Positions 10,004-19,458 of a DNA stretch of 64,000 nt are shown one piece after another (position 1 is the first letter of the stretch; every line of letters starts with the position of its first letter). The notes beneath the pieces are model-generated. The model saw nothing but the letters and a program-made list of their open reading frames with translations, did no database searches and was not told the DNA's origin. The translations under genes were made by a program, and so were the position numbers. The DNA comes from Providencia rettgeri (lineage in GTDB: Bacteria > Pseudomonadota > Gammaproteobacteria > Enterobacterales > Enterobacteriaceae): assembly GCF_001874625.1 (NCBI RefSeq), contig NZ_CP017671.1:1922001-1986000 (forward strand), in the 5' to 3' direction.

Positions 10004-13000
10004 ATGCCCGTCGATTTTCTGACCACTGAGCAGGAACTGAATTATGGTCGCTATGTTGCAGAACCCAATGACGTGCAGCTGGCGCGCTATTTTCATCTTG
10101 ATGAGCGGGATCTTGCCTTCATTAACCAGCGGCGGGGAAGGCATAACCGGCTGGGAATTGCGCTTCAGCTCACCACCGCCCGTTTTCTGGGCACCTTTCT
10201 GACAGACTTAACCCGGGTTCTGCCAGGTGTTCAGCAATTTGTCGCGGTGCAGCTTAATATTCGCCGTCCGGAAGTCCTTACCCGCTACGCAGAACGGGTT
10301 ACCACCCTCAGAGAGCATACTGCGCTGATTAAGGAATATTACGGTTACCATGAATTTGGCGATTTCCCCTGGTCTTTCCGCCTGAAGCGCCTGCTGTACA
10401 CCCGCGCATGGCTCAGTAATGAGCGACCCGGCCTTATGTTTGATTTTGCCACCGCGTGGCTGCTTCAGAATAAGGTCCTGCTGCCCGGAGCAACCACACT
10501 TGTACGTCTCGTCAGTGAAATACGCGAACGGGCAAATCAGCGGCTGTGGAAGAAACTGGCCGCGTTGCCGGACAGCTGGCAGACCGCCCGCGTGACGGAG
10601 CTTCTGGACATTCCTGAGGGGCAGCGTACTTCACCGCTGGAGCAACTGAAAAAGGGACCGGTCACCGTCAGCGGCCCGGCATTTACCGAAGCGCTGGAGC
10701 GATATATCCGGCTGCGAAACCTGGAATTTTCCCGACTGAATTTTACCGGTCTGCCTGCTATACAACTGCGTAATTTGGCCCGTTACGCAGGCATGGCGTC
10801 GGTAAAATATATCGCGCGAATGCCACAGCAGAGAAAACTGGCCGTACTCACAGCATTCGTTAAAGCGCAGGAGACTGCGGCGCTGGATGAGGCCGTTGAT
10901 GTGCTCGATATGCTGATACTGGATATCACTCGTGCGGCGAAGAAAACGGGGCAGAAAAAACGGCTCAGGACGCTTAAAGATCTTGATCGTGCTGCGCTAA
11001 TATTGGCGCGGGCATGTTCATTGTTGCTGGATGAACAGGCTGACGATGCTGAACTGAGGGAGACCATATTCAACAGCATACCGAAAAGCAGGCTGGCAGA
11101 ATCCGTCAGCAAGGTAAATGAGCTGGCCCGGCCTCAGAACAACAATTTCCATGACGAAATGGTGGAGCAGTACGGGCGGGTAAAGCGCTTTCTTCCGGCG
11201 GTATTGCGCGACCTGCATTTCCAGGCAGCGCCAGCCGGAGAACATACGTTGTCCGCCATTCATTATCTGACCGAACTGAACGGCTCGAAAAAGCGCATCC
11301 TGGACAATGCGCCTGAACATATTATTACCGGCCCCTGGAAACGCCTGGTATACGATGCGGAGGGCCGGATACAGCGTGCCGGTTACTCGCTTTGTCTGCT
11401 GGAGCGCCTTCAGGATGCACTACGTCGAAGGGACATCTGGCTCGAAAACAGCGATCGCTGGGGAAATCCCCGCGAGAAGCTGTTGCAGGGGGAAGAATGG
11501 CAGGCTCAGCGGGTCCCCATTTGCCGGGCGCTGGGACATCCCACTGATGGACATAAAGGCGTGCAACAGTTGGCGGTCCAGCTAGATGAAACCTGGAAAA
11601 CCGTCGCATCCCGCTTTGAAGGAAATGCGGAGGTTCATATTTGCCATGACGGTAAACATCCTTCCCTGACTATCAGCAGCCTGGAGAAACTGGAGGAGCC
11701 ACCATCGTTGCATCGTCTCAACAGTCGGGTAAGGCTGCTACTCCCGCCAGTAGATTTGACGGAACTGTTGCTTGAAATAGATGCCAGAACGGGATTTACA
11801 CGTGAGTTTACGCATGTCAGTGAATCCGGGGCCCGGGCACAGGATCTGCACATCAGCCTGTGCGCGGTCCTGATGGCAGAGGCCTGCAATATCGGGCTGG
11901 AACCGCTGATAAAGCACAATATACCGGCGCTGACGCGCCACCGGCTTAGCTGGGTAAAACAGAATTACCTCCGGGCAGAAACGCTGGTCAGCGCCAATGC
12001 CCGCCTGGTTGATTTTCAGTCCACACTGGAGCTTGCTGGCCGCTGGGGTGGTGGCGAAGTGGCTTCAGCTGATGGCATGCGCTTTGTCACGCCGGTGAAA
12101 ACCGTCAATTCAGGACCTAACAGAAAATATTTTGGTTCCGGACGTGGCATCACCTGGTACAACTTCGTCTCTGATCAGTACTCTGGATTCCACGGCATCG
12201 TTGTCCCCGGCACATTACGAGATTCCATTTTTGTGCTGGAAGGCCTTCTGGAGCAGCAGACAGGGCTGAATCCGGTTGAGATCATGACAGACACAGCCGG
12301 TACCAGCGACATTATTTTTGGCCTCTTCTGGCTGCTGGGATACCAGTTTTCCCCCCGGCTTGCCGATGCCGGTGAAGCGGTATTCTGGCGAGTGGATAAA
12401 TCGGCAAATTACGGTGCACTGGACGAACTGGCACGTGGTTGTGCCGATCTGTCGAAAGCCGAGGATCAGTGGGATGAGATGATGCGAACCGCCGGTTCGC
12501 TGAAACTGGGCACCATTCATGCTTCAGAACTCATTCGCTCTTTGCTGAAAAGCTCGCGCCCATCAGGGCTGGCACAGGCGATCATGGAAGTGGGGCGCGT
12601 CAACAAGACGCTGTACCTTCTTAATTATATTGATGATGAGGATTATCGTCGGCGGATCCTGACGCAGCTAAACCGGGGGGAAGGCCGCCATGCTGTGGCG
12701 AGGGCGATCTGCTACGGGCAGCGCGGTGAGATCAGAAAGCGCTATCGTGAAGGTCAGGAAGATCAGCTGGGGGCACTGGGCCTGGTCACTAACGCAGTGG
12801 TACTGTGGAACACACTTTATATGCAGGAAGCCCTGAGCTGGATACGCAGTAATGGAGAAGAAATCGGGGTTGAAGATATCGCCCGGTTGTCCCCACTGAT
12901 GCACGGGCATATCAATATGCTGGGGCATTATACGTTTACGCTACCGGAGGATATTTTGAAGGGGGAACTGAGAGAACTAAATTTCAATTTAAACAATGAA

Positions 13001-13012
13001 TTAACTTCTTAG
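10004..13012 (+). CDS. tnpA: Tn3-family transposase, divergent from Tn3
   Basis: 1002 residues, full length. Catalyses replicative transposition. The C-terminal catalytic domain is intact: D in EVASADGMRFVTPV, D in IMTDTAGTSDIIFG, and E in the conserved RILTQLNRGEGRHA region. The N-terminal MPVDFLTTEQELNYGRYVAEP matches the Tn3 family, but overall the sequence differs from Tn3 TnpA at many positions (for example NDVQLARYFHLDERDLAFINQ), so it belongs to a sister element. The stop codon lies at the inner edge of the right inverted repeat. Confidence 0.92.
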   Translation: MPVDFLTTEQELNYGRYVAEPNDVQLARYFHLDERDLAFINQRRGRHNRLGIALQLTTARFLGTFLTDLTRVLPGVQQFVAVQLNIRRPEVLTRYAERVTTLREHTALIKEYYGYHEFGDFPWSFRLKRLLYTRAWLSNERPGLMFDFATAWLLQNKVLLPGATTLVRLVSEIRERANQRLWKKLAALPDSWQTARVTELLDIPEGQRTSPLEQLKKGPVTVSGPAFTEALERYIRLRNLEFSRLNFTGLPAIQLRNLARYAGMASVKYIARMPQQRKLAVLTAFVKAQETAALDEAVDVLDMLILDITRAAKKTGQKKRLRTLKDLDRAALILARACSLLLDEQADDAELRETIFNSIPKSRLAESVSKVNELARPQNNNFHDEMVEQYGRVKRFLPAVLRDLHFQAAPAGEHTLSAIHYLTELNGSKKRILDNAPEHIITGPWKRLVYDAEGRIQRAGYSLCLLERLQDALRRRDIWLENSDRWGNPREKLLQGEEWQAQRVPICRALGHPTDGHKGVQQLAVQLDETWKTVASRFEGNAEVHICHDGKHPSLTISSLEKLEEPPSLHRLNSRVRLLLPPVDLTELLLEIDARTGFTREFTHVSESGARAQDLHISLCAVLMAEACNIGLEPLIKHNIPALTRHRLSWVKQNYLRAETLVSANARLVDFQSTLELAGRWGGGEVASADGMRFVTPVKTVNSGPNRKYFGSGRGITWYNFVSDQYSGFHGIVVPGTLRDSIFVLEGLLEQQTGLNPVEIMTDTAGTSDIIFGLFWLLGYQFSPRLADAGEAVFWRVDKSANYGALDELARGCADLSKAEDQWDEMMRTAGSLKLGTIHASELIRSLLKSSRPSGLAQAIMEVGRVNKTLYLLNYIDDEDYRRRILTQLNRGEGRHAVARAICYGQRGEIRKRYREGQEDQLGALGLVTNAVVLWNTLYMQEALSWIRSNGEEIGVEDIARLSPLMHGHINMLGHYTFTLPEDILKGELRELNFNLNNELTS

Positions 13013-13045
13013 CGTACGTTTTCGTTCCATTGGCCCTCAAACCCC

Positions 13046-13797
13046 TTATACGTCTTATTTTTATCGCGTTTCAATAGCTTATAACCTTTGCCAACCAGGA
13101 CGGCCTGCGTTTCATAGTGTTGTGTTTGGGCAAGCATGATTTTTCCTACACTTTTTGGATCCTTCTTCGCTTGCCGATAAAGCTGATTAACACTGATAAA
13201 CTTGTCCTGCTCTGCCAATTTAAGCTTCACATTGCCTCGAACTCTAGCTACATAATGCCATCCCAGCTTACGCACTTGTTTCAGCCATGGAACTTTAAAC
13301 CCCGCGTCAGTGACAATTACGGGCTTACAGTCCTTGGGTAGCATGGCTTTAAGCTGCTTTAAAAACGCCCCGTGTAGGTGTGGGCAGGTATAATCTTCTG
13401 CGGCGGCAATCTTCTGTAGCAGAGTCAACGCTCTACCGTCAGCGGCAATGCTGGCACGCAGGATAAAGTGTCGCTTGGCAGTATCGGCATTGCTCCAGTC
13501 AACCAAAATCATCGGCTTAGTTTTATGGCCAACAATAGAAGCCGTCAGCGCAGCATAAATCAATGGCAGCTCTCGTTGCAGGTTAGGATTATTGAGTAGA
13601 CGATCTGCCCGTTTGATACTGACCTTATCTGAAGAGCCAGGCATCGCCCGGCCAATCGCAGTAACGGTGCAACACGCATCCTTTGCCAGGGCGGTTACCG
13701 CATCTAGCAAAACCGAAAATCGGGCTTTATGCATTGATTTTGGCGTGACAAAGGTGAGGAAATCAGCGAGCATAGCTTTTACATTCATGGTGAGCAT
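13046..13797 (-). pseudogene. IS4-family transposase, 3' end cut by the Tn3-family end
   Basis: About 250 residues of an IS10-like IS4 transposase: first Asp in PMILVDWSNADTAKRH, second Asp in PVIVTDAGFKVPWLKQV. The frame passes through the transposon inverted repeat and stops at 13009, so the last codons are not native. The catalytic Glu domain is lost. The Tn3-family unit therefore inserted into, or was joined to, this IS. Confidence 0.8.
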
Positions 13798-13875
13798 CCG
13801 CGGTGTGGGAGTTTTGGCGAATGATCAGATCAGGAACCGCCATGAATGTTCCCCAATCAACTAACATTTTATTTT

Positions 13876-14031
13876 AACTACAGAATTTCTGGGGATACCT
13901 CAGGTGGTTTGCAACTCTTTGGTTTAATTGGTTTGATTTATGGGCCAATTATTTTTGCGTTAACCATGGTGCTGTTACGGCTTTATACTATTGAGTTTAA
14001 AGATTTTCTGGAACGCCAAGACAATAGCTAA
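13876..14031 (+). pseudogene. C-terminal scrap of an AI-2E family transporter gene
   Basis: About 50 codons ending at a natural stop. The text GGLQLFGLIGLIYGPIIFAL followed by TMVLLRLYTIEF is the conserved last segment of PerM/AI-2E family membrane proteins. The DNA is much more AT-rich than the surrounding transposons, pointing to a chromosomal origin in a low-GC gammaproteobacterium. The gene's 5' part is absent. Non-functional passenger DNA. Confidence 0.6.
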
Positions 14032-14089
14032 CAATAAGATTGTTGTACTTTAGCGCTTCGCCCTGCCCATATCGGTATACAGTGCATTT

Positions 14090-14172
14090 ACGGGAGAAAA
14101 AACGGCTCAAACAGGAAAAAATGAAATGACTGAGTCAGCCGAGAAGAATTTCCCCGCTTATTCGCACCTTCC
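14090..14172. mobile_element. IS5 end remnant
   Basis: The sequence up to 14172 ends CTTATTCGCACCTTCC. The preceding 65 bp (containing CTGAGTCAGCCGAGAAG) agree with one end of IS5 as I remember it, with a few differences. The bases CTAG follow, a possible IS5 target. No transposase remains. Confidence 0.6.
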
Positions 14173-14229
14173 CTAGATTGCTTTTGAGCCATGCATGCAT
14201 TTGTTTTTAACCTTCTAAACTGTAGTTGA

Positions 14230-14532
14230 AACCTATCTTTTCCTCAAAATATCCTCTATGTTGTCCAAGGAAAAGATAATCCAAAACTTTGGAAAAACAT
14301 AGTAAGTGTTTCAGAATTGCACTTGATAAACGAAACTTCATTACTTAATAATAACTATACAGCATCTATCCGTTATAGAAGTCAGGATACACCAGTAAAA
14401 GTAACCCAGAATGAAAATGGATATATATTTGAATTTTCTGCACCACAATGGGCTCCAGCCGTTGGACAGAGTTTAGTACTTTTCCAAGAAAATGAGTGCC
14501 TTGGAGGCGGAGTTATTTCTGAAATCCACTAG
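14230..14532 (+). pseudogene. C-terminal fragment of mnmA (tRNA 2-thiouridylase)
   Basis: About 100 codons are open in frame. NILYVVQGKDNPKLW, then the barrel domain TASIRYRSQDTPVKV, and FSAPQWAPAVGQSLVLFQ with CLGGGVI, are the conserved end of MnmA, which thiolates U34 of some tRNAs. The N-terminal PP-loop and catalytic cysteines are absent. AT-rich like armA. Its last 20 bases overlap the 3' end of armA on the other strand, so the armA junction lies inside or right at this chromosomal gene. Confidence 0.65.
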
Positions 14533-15286
14533 TAATATATACTAACTCATTCCCTATAACCTTCGAATCAAGGATTTTTATCCAACCTTTTGTAAAAGAT
14601 TCAAACCATAGCTGGTAATTCTCTTCCATTCCCTTCTCCTTTCCAGATAAAGACTTTATTGGAAAAGATATTACAAAGTTTTGAGTATGAAAAAGCTGTA
14701 GGAAATCCAAGATATTTACATCTTGCTGTTTTAGCACAGGAAGCATCTTTAAAAGGAATACTACATCATAAGTACCTTTGTAGACATCACTCTCTTTATT
14801 CAAAAACCTATACTTTATCGTCGTCTTTAACTTCCCAATAATGCTACTCAAAAAAGCTATCTCAGCTCTATCAATATCGTATGCATGATATATTATTTTT
14901 TCATTTTCATTCCATTGGTATAAAGCTAATGGATTGAAGCCACAACCAAAATCTAAAATAGATGAGACATGTTTGATATTTCCAAATACATAAGTGTAAA
15001 AGTCATTTAATGTTGCGACTCTTTCATTCGTCGAAGAATGAATCTTTAGTAAATCTTCTATTGATAACTGCCCCTGATTGTACTTTTTTAATAATTTATC
15101 CCAATTAGGATAGGCAGAATAGTAAGACCCCCATATTTGATGCAATTTCTTTTTAGAATAATTCTCAACTTCCTTTAATTTATATTTCTTCTCAGAAATG
15201 GAAACAACCTTTTCAACAATATCTGAATCAAGGTTTTCGTACTTTTTTGATTCAAGTATCTTCTTAACAACATCATTCTTATCCAT
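14513..15286 (-). CDS. armA: 16S rRNA (guanine1405-N7)-methyltransferase ArmA
   Basis: 257 residues, full length, reading as ArmA at every part I can recall. It methylates G1405 in the ribosomal A site and gives high-level resistance to amikacin, gentamicin and tobramycin. The S-adenosylmethionine site is visible as ILDFGCGFNPLAL followed by YHAYDIDRAEI. Start at ATG 15286; an upstream extension in the frame has no support. Upstream lies an IS5-family transposase and then ISCR1, as in Tn1548. The base composition is far more AT-rich than its neighbours, a sign of transfer. Confidence 0.97.
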   Translation of the reverse strand: MDKNDVVKKILESKKYENLDSDIVEKVVSISEKKYKLKEVENYSKKKLHQIWGSYYSAYPNWDKLLKKYNQGQLSIEDLLKIHSSTNERVATLNDFYTYVFGNIKHVSSILDFGCGFNPLALYQWNENEKIIYHAYDIDRAEIAFLSSIIGKLKTTIKYRFLNKESDVYKGTYDVVFLLKMLPVLKQQDVNILDFLQLFHTQNFVISFPIKSLSGKEKGMEENYQLWFESFTKGWIKILDSKVIGNELVYITSGFQK

Positions 15287-15600
15287 TTGAAAGAACCTAC
15301 AAGTTAAGTATTTGATAGGAACTGTCATTTCGGGTTTTTTGCGGTTTCGGGTCAAAATTCGGTTTTTCCCCCGAACTACGACTGTTTTCGCACCCCGAAC
15401 AACTAATCCAATCAGAATTTTCCGGCAACGCCGACTCTAAGAAGTGTAATTCCAGTCCATTTCTGCCGTCAACCCCTGATTCGCGTTAATGCGACAAAGC
15501 TCAAACACATAACTCCCCCACGAAGCCATATAAACTCCGATTTCGAGGTGTTATCGGCGTTGTTGACCAAATCCGTCGCTGGATGGCCGTTCCCCAACCC
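15287..15600. other. Region between armA and the IS5-family transposase
   Basis: No gene seen. It should contain the armA promoter and the end of the IS at its left. A short inverted stretch (TTCGGGTTTTTTGCGGTTTCG) near 15332 and its partner near 15360-15385 may be an element end, but I cannot assign it. Confidence 0.35.
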
Positions 15601-15611
15601 GTTGATACCAC

Positions 15612-16448
15612 TCAATTCACTGGCTGGCGAACAGGCATACCAAGCCCTATCAGCTTGTTCATCACCTTCACGCCAGCCAGGATTTCGCCCACCTGGGCGT
15701 TGTAGTTCCGCAGGCTCAGCGTTGGCCCGATGAGTTGCTTGAACCGGTACATGGCGGTCTCGGCTATCGAGCGCTGGTGATAGCCGGAGTCTTTCTTCCA
15801 TTGCTTCAGTTCACCGGCCTTGAGCGCCGTCACCGCCTCGTTGCGGGGATGGCCTTCCTCCCACGGTGCCGCATTTTTTCTCGGCGGTATGGTGGCTTTC
15901 GCCCCCTTTTTCTTCAGTAGCGCATGACAGGCCTTGGTGTCATACGCACCATCGGCGCTGACCTGTTTTATCTTGCGTCGTAAGGGGTTGAGCAACGTCG
16001 GTAACACCTCGTTATCCGCCACCGTCTCCAGGCTGACTTCGGCAGCGATGACCGCATGGGTTGTGGCATCCACCGCCAAGTGGAGCTTGCGCCACACTCG
16101 TCGCTTCTCCTTGCCGTGTTTGCGAATTTTCCATTCGCCTTCGCCATAGACCTTGAGGCCGGTGGCATCAATGACCAAGTGAGCCACCGGGCCTTGGCTG
16201 GGGAGGCGGTACTTGATGTCGACGGTCTTGGCGCGCTTGCTGATACAGCTATAGTCCGGCGACTGCAAAGGCACCGCCATCAGTTGGAACAACGAGTTAA
16301 TGAAGCCTTCTAGCGCCCGCAGCGGCAACTTGAACAAGCCTTTTAGCATCAGGGCCGTCTCAATGGCGGTGTCACTGTAGTGGAAACCTCTCCCTCGGCG
16401 GCCATGGTGGACCAGGCAATGCCACTGCTTAATGGCTTGTTCGTCCAT
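15612..16448 (-). CDS. IS5-family transposase (IS903-like), armA-associated
   Basis: 278 residues. DDE blocks: VAHLVIDATGLKVYG (first Asp), IKQVSADGAYDTKACH (second Asp), and SIAETAMYRFKQLIGPTL with the Glu. This fits the IS903 branch of IS5. The start at 16448 is the only ATG near the 5' limit of the frame; IS903 enzymes are about 30 residues longer, so the N-terminus may be cut. In armA regions a gene in this place is often called tnpU. IS26 lies 99 bp upstream. Confidence 0.82.
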   Translation of the reverse strand: MDEQAIKQWHCLVHHGRRGRGFHYSDTAIETALMLKGLFKLPLRALEGFINSLFQLMAVPLQSPDYSCISKRAKTVDIKYRLPSQGPVAHLVIDATGLKVYGEGEWKIRKHGKEKRRVWRKLHLAVDATTHAVIAAEVSLETVADNEVLPTLLNPLRRKIKQVSADGAYDTKACHALLKKKGAKATIPPRKNAAPWEEGHPRNEAVTALKAGELKQWKKDSGYHQRSIAETAMYRFKQLIGPTLSLRNYNAQVGEILAGVKVMNKLIGLGMPVRQPVN

Positions 16449-16547
16449 CCAGGGGTATAGGAAGTATAAACCACCTTTTTGCTCCTCATCCGAAGTATCT
16501 TACCTGAAATTCCCTCACTCGTTTACCGCTCAAGCCCCAATTTTAAC

Positions 16548-17367
16548 GGCACTGTTGCAAATAGTCGGTGGTGATAAACTTATCATCCCCTTTTGCTGAT
16601 GGAGCTGCACATGAACCCATTCAAAGGCCGGCATTTTCAGCGTGACATCATTCTGTGGGCCGTACGCTGGTACTGCAAATACGGCATCAGTTACCGTGAG
16701 CTGCAGGAGATGCTGGCTGAACGCGGAGTGAATGTCGATCACTCCACGATTTACCGCTGGGTTCAGCGTTATGCGCCTGAAATGGAAAAACGGCTGCGCT
16801 GGTACTGGCGTAACCCTTCCGATCTTTGCCCGTGGCACATGGATGAAACCTACGTGAAGGTCAATGGCCGCTGGGCGTATCTGTACCGGGCCGTCGACAG
16901 CCGGGGCCGCACTGTCGATTTTTATCTCTCCTCCCGTCGTAACAGCAAAGCTGCATACCGGTTTCTGGGTAAAATCCTCAACAACGTGAAGAAGTGGCAG
17001 ATCCCGCGATTCATCAACACGGATAAAGCGCCCGCCTATGGTCGCGCGCTTGCTCTGCTCAAACGCGAAGGCCGGTGCCCGTCTGACGTTGAACACCGAC
17101 AGATTAAGTACCGGAACAACGTGATTGAATGCGATCATGGCAAACTGAAACGGATAATCGGCGCCACGCTGGGATTTAAATCCATGAAGACGGCTTACGC
17201 CACCATCAAAGGTATTGAGGTGATGCGTGCACTACGCAAAGGCCAGGCCTCAGCATTTTATTATGGTGATCCCCTGGGCGAAATGCGCCTGGTAAGCAGA
17301 GTTTTTGAAATGTAAGGCCTTTGAATAAGACAAAAGGCTGCCTCATCGCTAACTTTGCAACAGTGCC
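16548..17367 (+). mobile_element. IS26: IS26, complete, with 8-bp target duplication
   Basis: Exactly 820 bp between 14-bp repeats GGCACTGTTGCAAA and its complement. The 8 bp outside each end are identical (ATTTTAAC at 16540-16547 and 17368-17375), so this copy arrived by simple transposition between ISCR1 and the armA-side transposase. Confidence 0.98.
16611..17315 (+). CDS. tnpA: IS26 transposase (IS6 family)
   Basis: 234 residues from MNPFKGRHFQ, the usual start. Short helix-turn-helix region (ISYRELQEMLAERGVNVDHSTI), then DDE core: D in CPWHMDETYVKV, D in FINTDKAPAYG, E in YRNNVIECDHGKLKRI. It carries out both replicative and conservative movement next to existing IS26 copies. The scrap at 8142 shows earlier activity in the island. 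Confidence 0.97.
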   Translation: MNPFKGRHFQRDIILWAVRWYCKYGISYRELQEMLAERGVNVDHSTIYRWVQRYAPEMEKRLRWYWRNPSDLCPWHMDETYVKVNGRWAYLYRAVDSRGRTVDFYLSSRRNSKAAYRFLGKILNNVKKWQIPRFINTDKAPAYGRALALLKREGRCPSDVEHRQIKYRNNVIECDHGKLKRIIGATLGFKSMKTAYATIKGIEVMRALRKGQASAFYYGDPLGEMRLVSRVFEM

Positions 17368-17512
17368 ATTTTAACTGCCGGTCCAGCCTAAACCGCTCTA
17401 ATAAGGTTCGATTTGGCGGTAAAATCTCTAGCCTGATAGCTCGAGAGATACAAACTGCCCCACCGCCCCGTTTAAAAGTTGGCAGTGTTGAGCAGTGTTG
17501 GATTTGGGGTCG

Positions 17513-19054
17513 TCAGTCAAAGAGACGACTCTGTGATGGATCGAACAGGCTGGGAGTCAGTGGCGGCGCTCGTTCTGGTGGCAGCTCACGCTGCTTGGCG
17601 GCATTCGCCTTGGCTGTTTTCTGTTTCAGATGCTTGAGAATCTGCTCAATGACCTTCGGATCTTCGATGCTGGCAATCACTTTGACGTGACCGCCGCAGT
17701 GTTCGCAGACTTCAATATCAATATTGAAGACTCGCTTGAGGCGTTGCATCCAGGTCATGGCGCGGTGGCGCTCTGCAGGACTCTTGTCACGCCAGTTAGT
17801 ATCGAGACCTTCCGATTTGTCGGGCTTCTTGCCCCGCTTGGCGGGTGTTACTTGAACTCGGTGTTTGCTGTTCGGTGCAAAGACGCCGTGGAAGCGTGTG
17901 AGGTTGACTCGCGGCTTAGGTACCAACGCAGCGAGTTTGGCGATGAAGTCCAGCGGCTCGAAGATCACATGGGTGGTGCCATTGCGGTACGGAGTTTTGA
18001 GCTCGTAACGCACCTGCCCATTGGCGGTTAATGCCAGACGTTTTTCTGAAACCGCTGGCCGACTAATGTAGCGACACAAGCGCTCAAGCTTATCCCGCTG
18101 ATGCGCTTCGGCCATCACACCGGCGTGTAGCGAGAAACCAGCATGGTTGGCTACTCGACTGCTTGAGTCGGCTTTATCCTCACGCCCTGGCAAGGTTTGC
18201 AGGGTGAAGACTTTGCGCCCTTGCTGGGGGCCGACGGCAATGCGATACGTAACCGAAGCACCATGTAATTGAGTCAGCGTATCGTCTTCGCCCTCTTCCA
18301 GTGTCAACCACGTATTCTCGGCATCACGCTCCAAAATCCCACGCTTTTCCATGCAGCGAGCGATGCGATGGCTGAGGGTGTGAGCGAGCGTATTCAGCTC
18401 ATCGTAAGTGGGTGCCTTGACACGATGGAAGCGTTGCTTGCCATAGTCATCTTCGGCATAGACACCATCGAGAAACAGCATGTGGTAGTGGACATTGAGA
18501 TTTAGCGCGGAGCCAAAGCGTTGGATAAGAGTCACTGAGCCAGTTTGTGCAGAGGCTTTGGTGTAACCGGCTTTTTTGATCAGATGAGTTGAGAGTGTAC
18601 GATAGACGATACTCAAGACCTGGCCCATCAGCTGGGGATGGCGAGCCAGCAAAAAGCGTAGCTGGAAAGGAAAGCTGAGCACCCACTGGCGAATGGGCTC
18701 CTTGGGGAAGACTTCGTCTATCAGCAGCGCCGCACTCTCGGCCATCCGGCGGGCACCGCAGCTAGGGCAAAAGCCGCGTCGTTTACAGCTGAAGGCGACC
18801 AGACGCTCGTGATGACAATCCTCGCAGCGAACCCGCATGAAACCATACTCCAGACGGCCACATTGGAGGAGGTCGTTGAATTCTTGTTGGATGTAGCGAG
18901 GCAGGTGTTGACCTTGGGCTTCGAGTGAGGCTTTGAAGGCTGGGTAGTGCTGCTCAACCAGCTGGTAGAGCAGCGTCTGGTCGGGTTGGTGGCGTTCGTA
19001 ACCGTTTGTTTGAGTGGGCGATTGACTCGCCGTGGCGTTCCTTGCCAGCGACAT
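17513..19054 (-). CDS. orf513: ISCR1 rolling-circle transposase (Orf513)
   Basis: 513 residues, the diagnostic length. IS91-type HUH/Y2 Rep-like enzyme. An N-terminal zinc finger (VRCEDCHHERLVAFSCKRRG, then CPSCGARRM) precedes the catalytic region (LNVHYHMLFLDGVY carries the HUH histidines) and RLCRYISRPAV. It can move adjacent DNA from one end, which explains how armA came to stand beside the integron. Intact. Confidence 0.96.
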   Translation of the reverse strand: MSLARNATASQSPTQTNGYERHQPDQTLLYQLVEQHYPAFKASLEAQGQHLPRYIQQEFNDLLQCGRLEYGFMRVRCEDCHHERLVAFSCKRRGFCPSCGARRMAESAALLIDEVFPKEPIRQWVLSFPFQLRFLLARHPQLMGQVLSIVYRTLSTHLIKKAGYTKASAQTGSVTLIQRFGSALNLNVHYHMLFLDGVYAEDDYGKQRFHRVKAPTYDELNTLAHTLSHRIARCMEKRGILERDAENTWLTLEEGEDDTLTQLHGASVTYRIAVGPQQGRKVFTLQTLPGREDKADSSSRVANHAGFSLHAGVMAEAHQRDKLERLCRYISRPAVSEKRLALTANGQVRYELKTPYRNGTTHVIFEPLDFIAKLAALVPKPRVNLTRFHGVFAPNSKHRVQVTPAKRGKKPDKSEGLDTNWRDKSPAERHRAMTWMQRLKRVFNIDIEVCEHCGGHVKVIASIEDPKVIEQILKHLKQKTAKANAAKQRELPPERAPPLTPSLFDPSQSRLFD

Positions 19055-19241
19055 GGGTATCCTCCGCTGATACTGTGGTTATGTACAGTATCAGCGGCTT
19101 GCGTTCAGACGTCCAGTCTGGCCCTAGACATCGCTAAATGCTTAACCCGCAATAGCCCTCACGAGTTGTTATCAGCCACTACCGGTTGAGCGAGAAGGTT
19201 TTGGGTTCAGGGTGCTATTGCTCCACCAATCACAATACTGA

Positions 19242-19271
19242 AGCCCCAACTGTTATCAGTTGGGGCTTTTT
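19242..19271 (+). terminator. Intrinsic terminator-like hairpin near the ISCR1 end
   Basis: A perfect 11-bp stem (AGCCCCAACTG and complement) with TTAT loop is followed by T5 on the plus strand. It is upstream of orf513 and may shield the element from outside transcription. Confidence 0.75.
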
Positions 19272-19458
19272 CTTGTCTGTTTGCGGCGGTTGCGTTTTAT
19301 CGGTAGTCGTCGAGCTCTGCACCATCCCACATAAGAGCTTAACGGTGCGATCTTCAACGCCATCACACAAAACTTTCTTTTTCACGCACAGTCAACTTAT
19401 TGGATGTTTTATTAACAACCCAAAAGGAGATATTTAGCGGGCGGCCGGAAGGTGAATG

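Larger units (their letters stand above)
17376..19437 (-). mobile_element. ISCR1: ISCR1 (IS91-like, rolling-circle)
   Basis: Contains orf513 and lies directly after the sul1 end of the integron 3' conserved segment, in the same orientation, as in complex class 1 integrons. The oriIS is expected downstream of orf513 (17376-17512) and the terIS near the integron join. Ends are placed approximately because ISCR1 has no inverted repeats. Confidence 0.85.

Noticed and set aside
15287..15611. Second copy of an ISCR end upstream of armA
   Set aside because: No sequence shared with the ISCR1 flanks at 17376-17512 or 19055-19437 could be seen.
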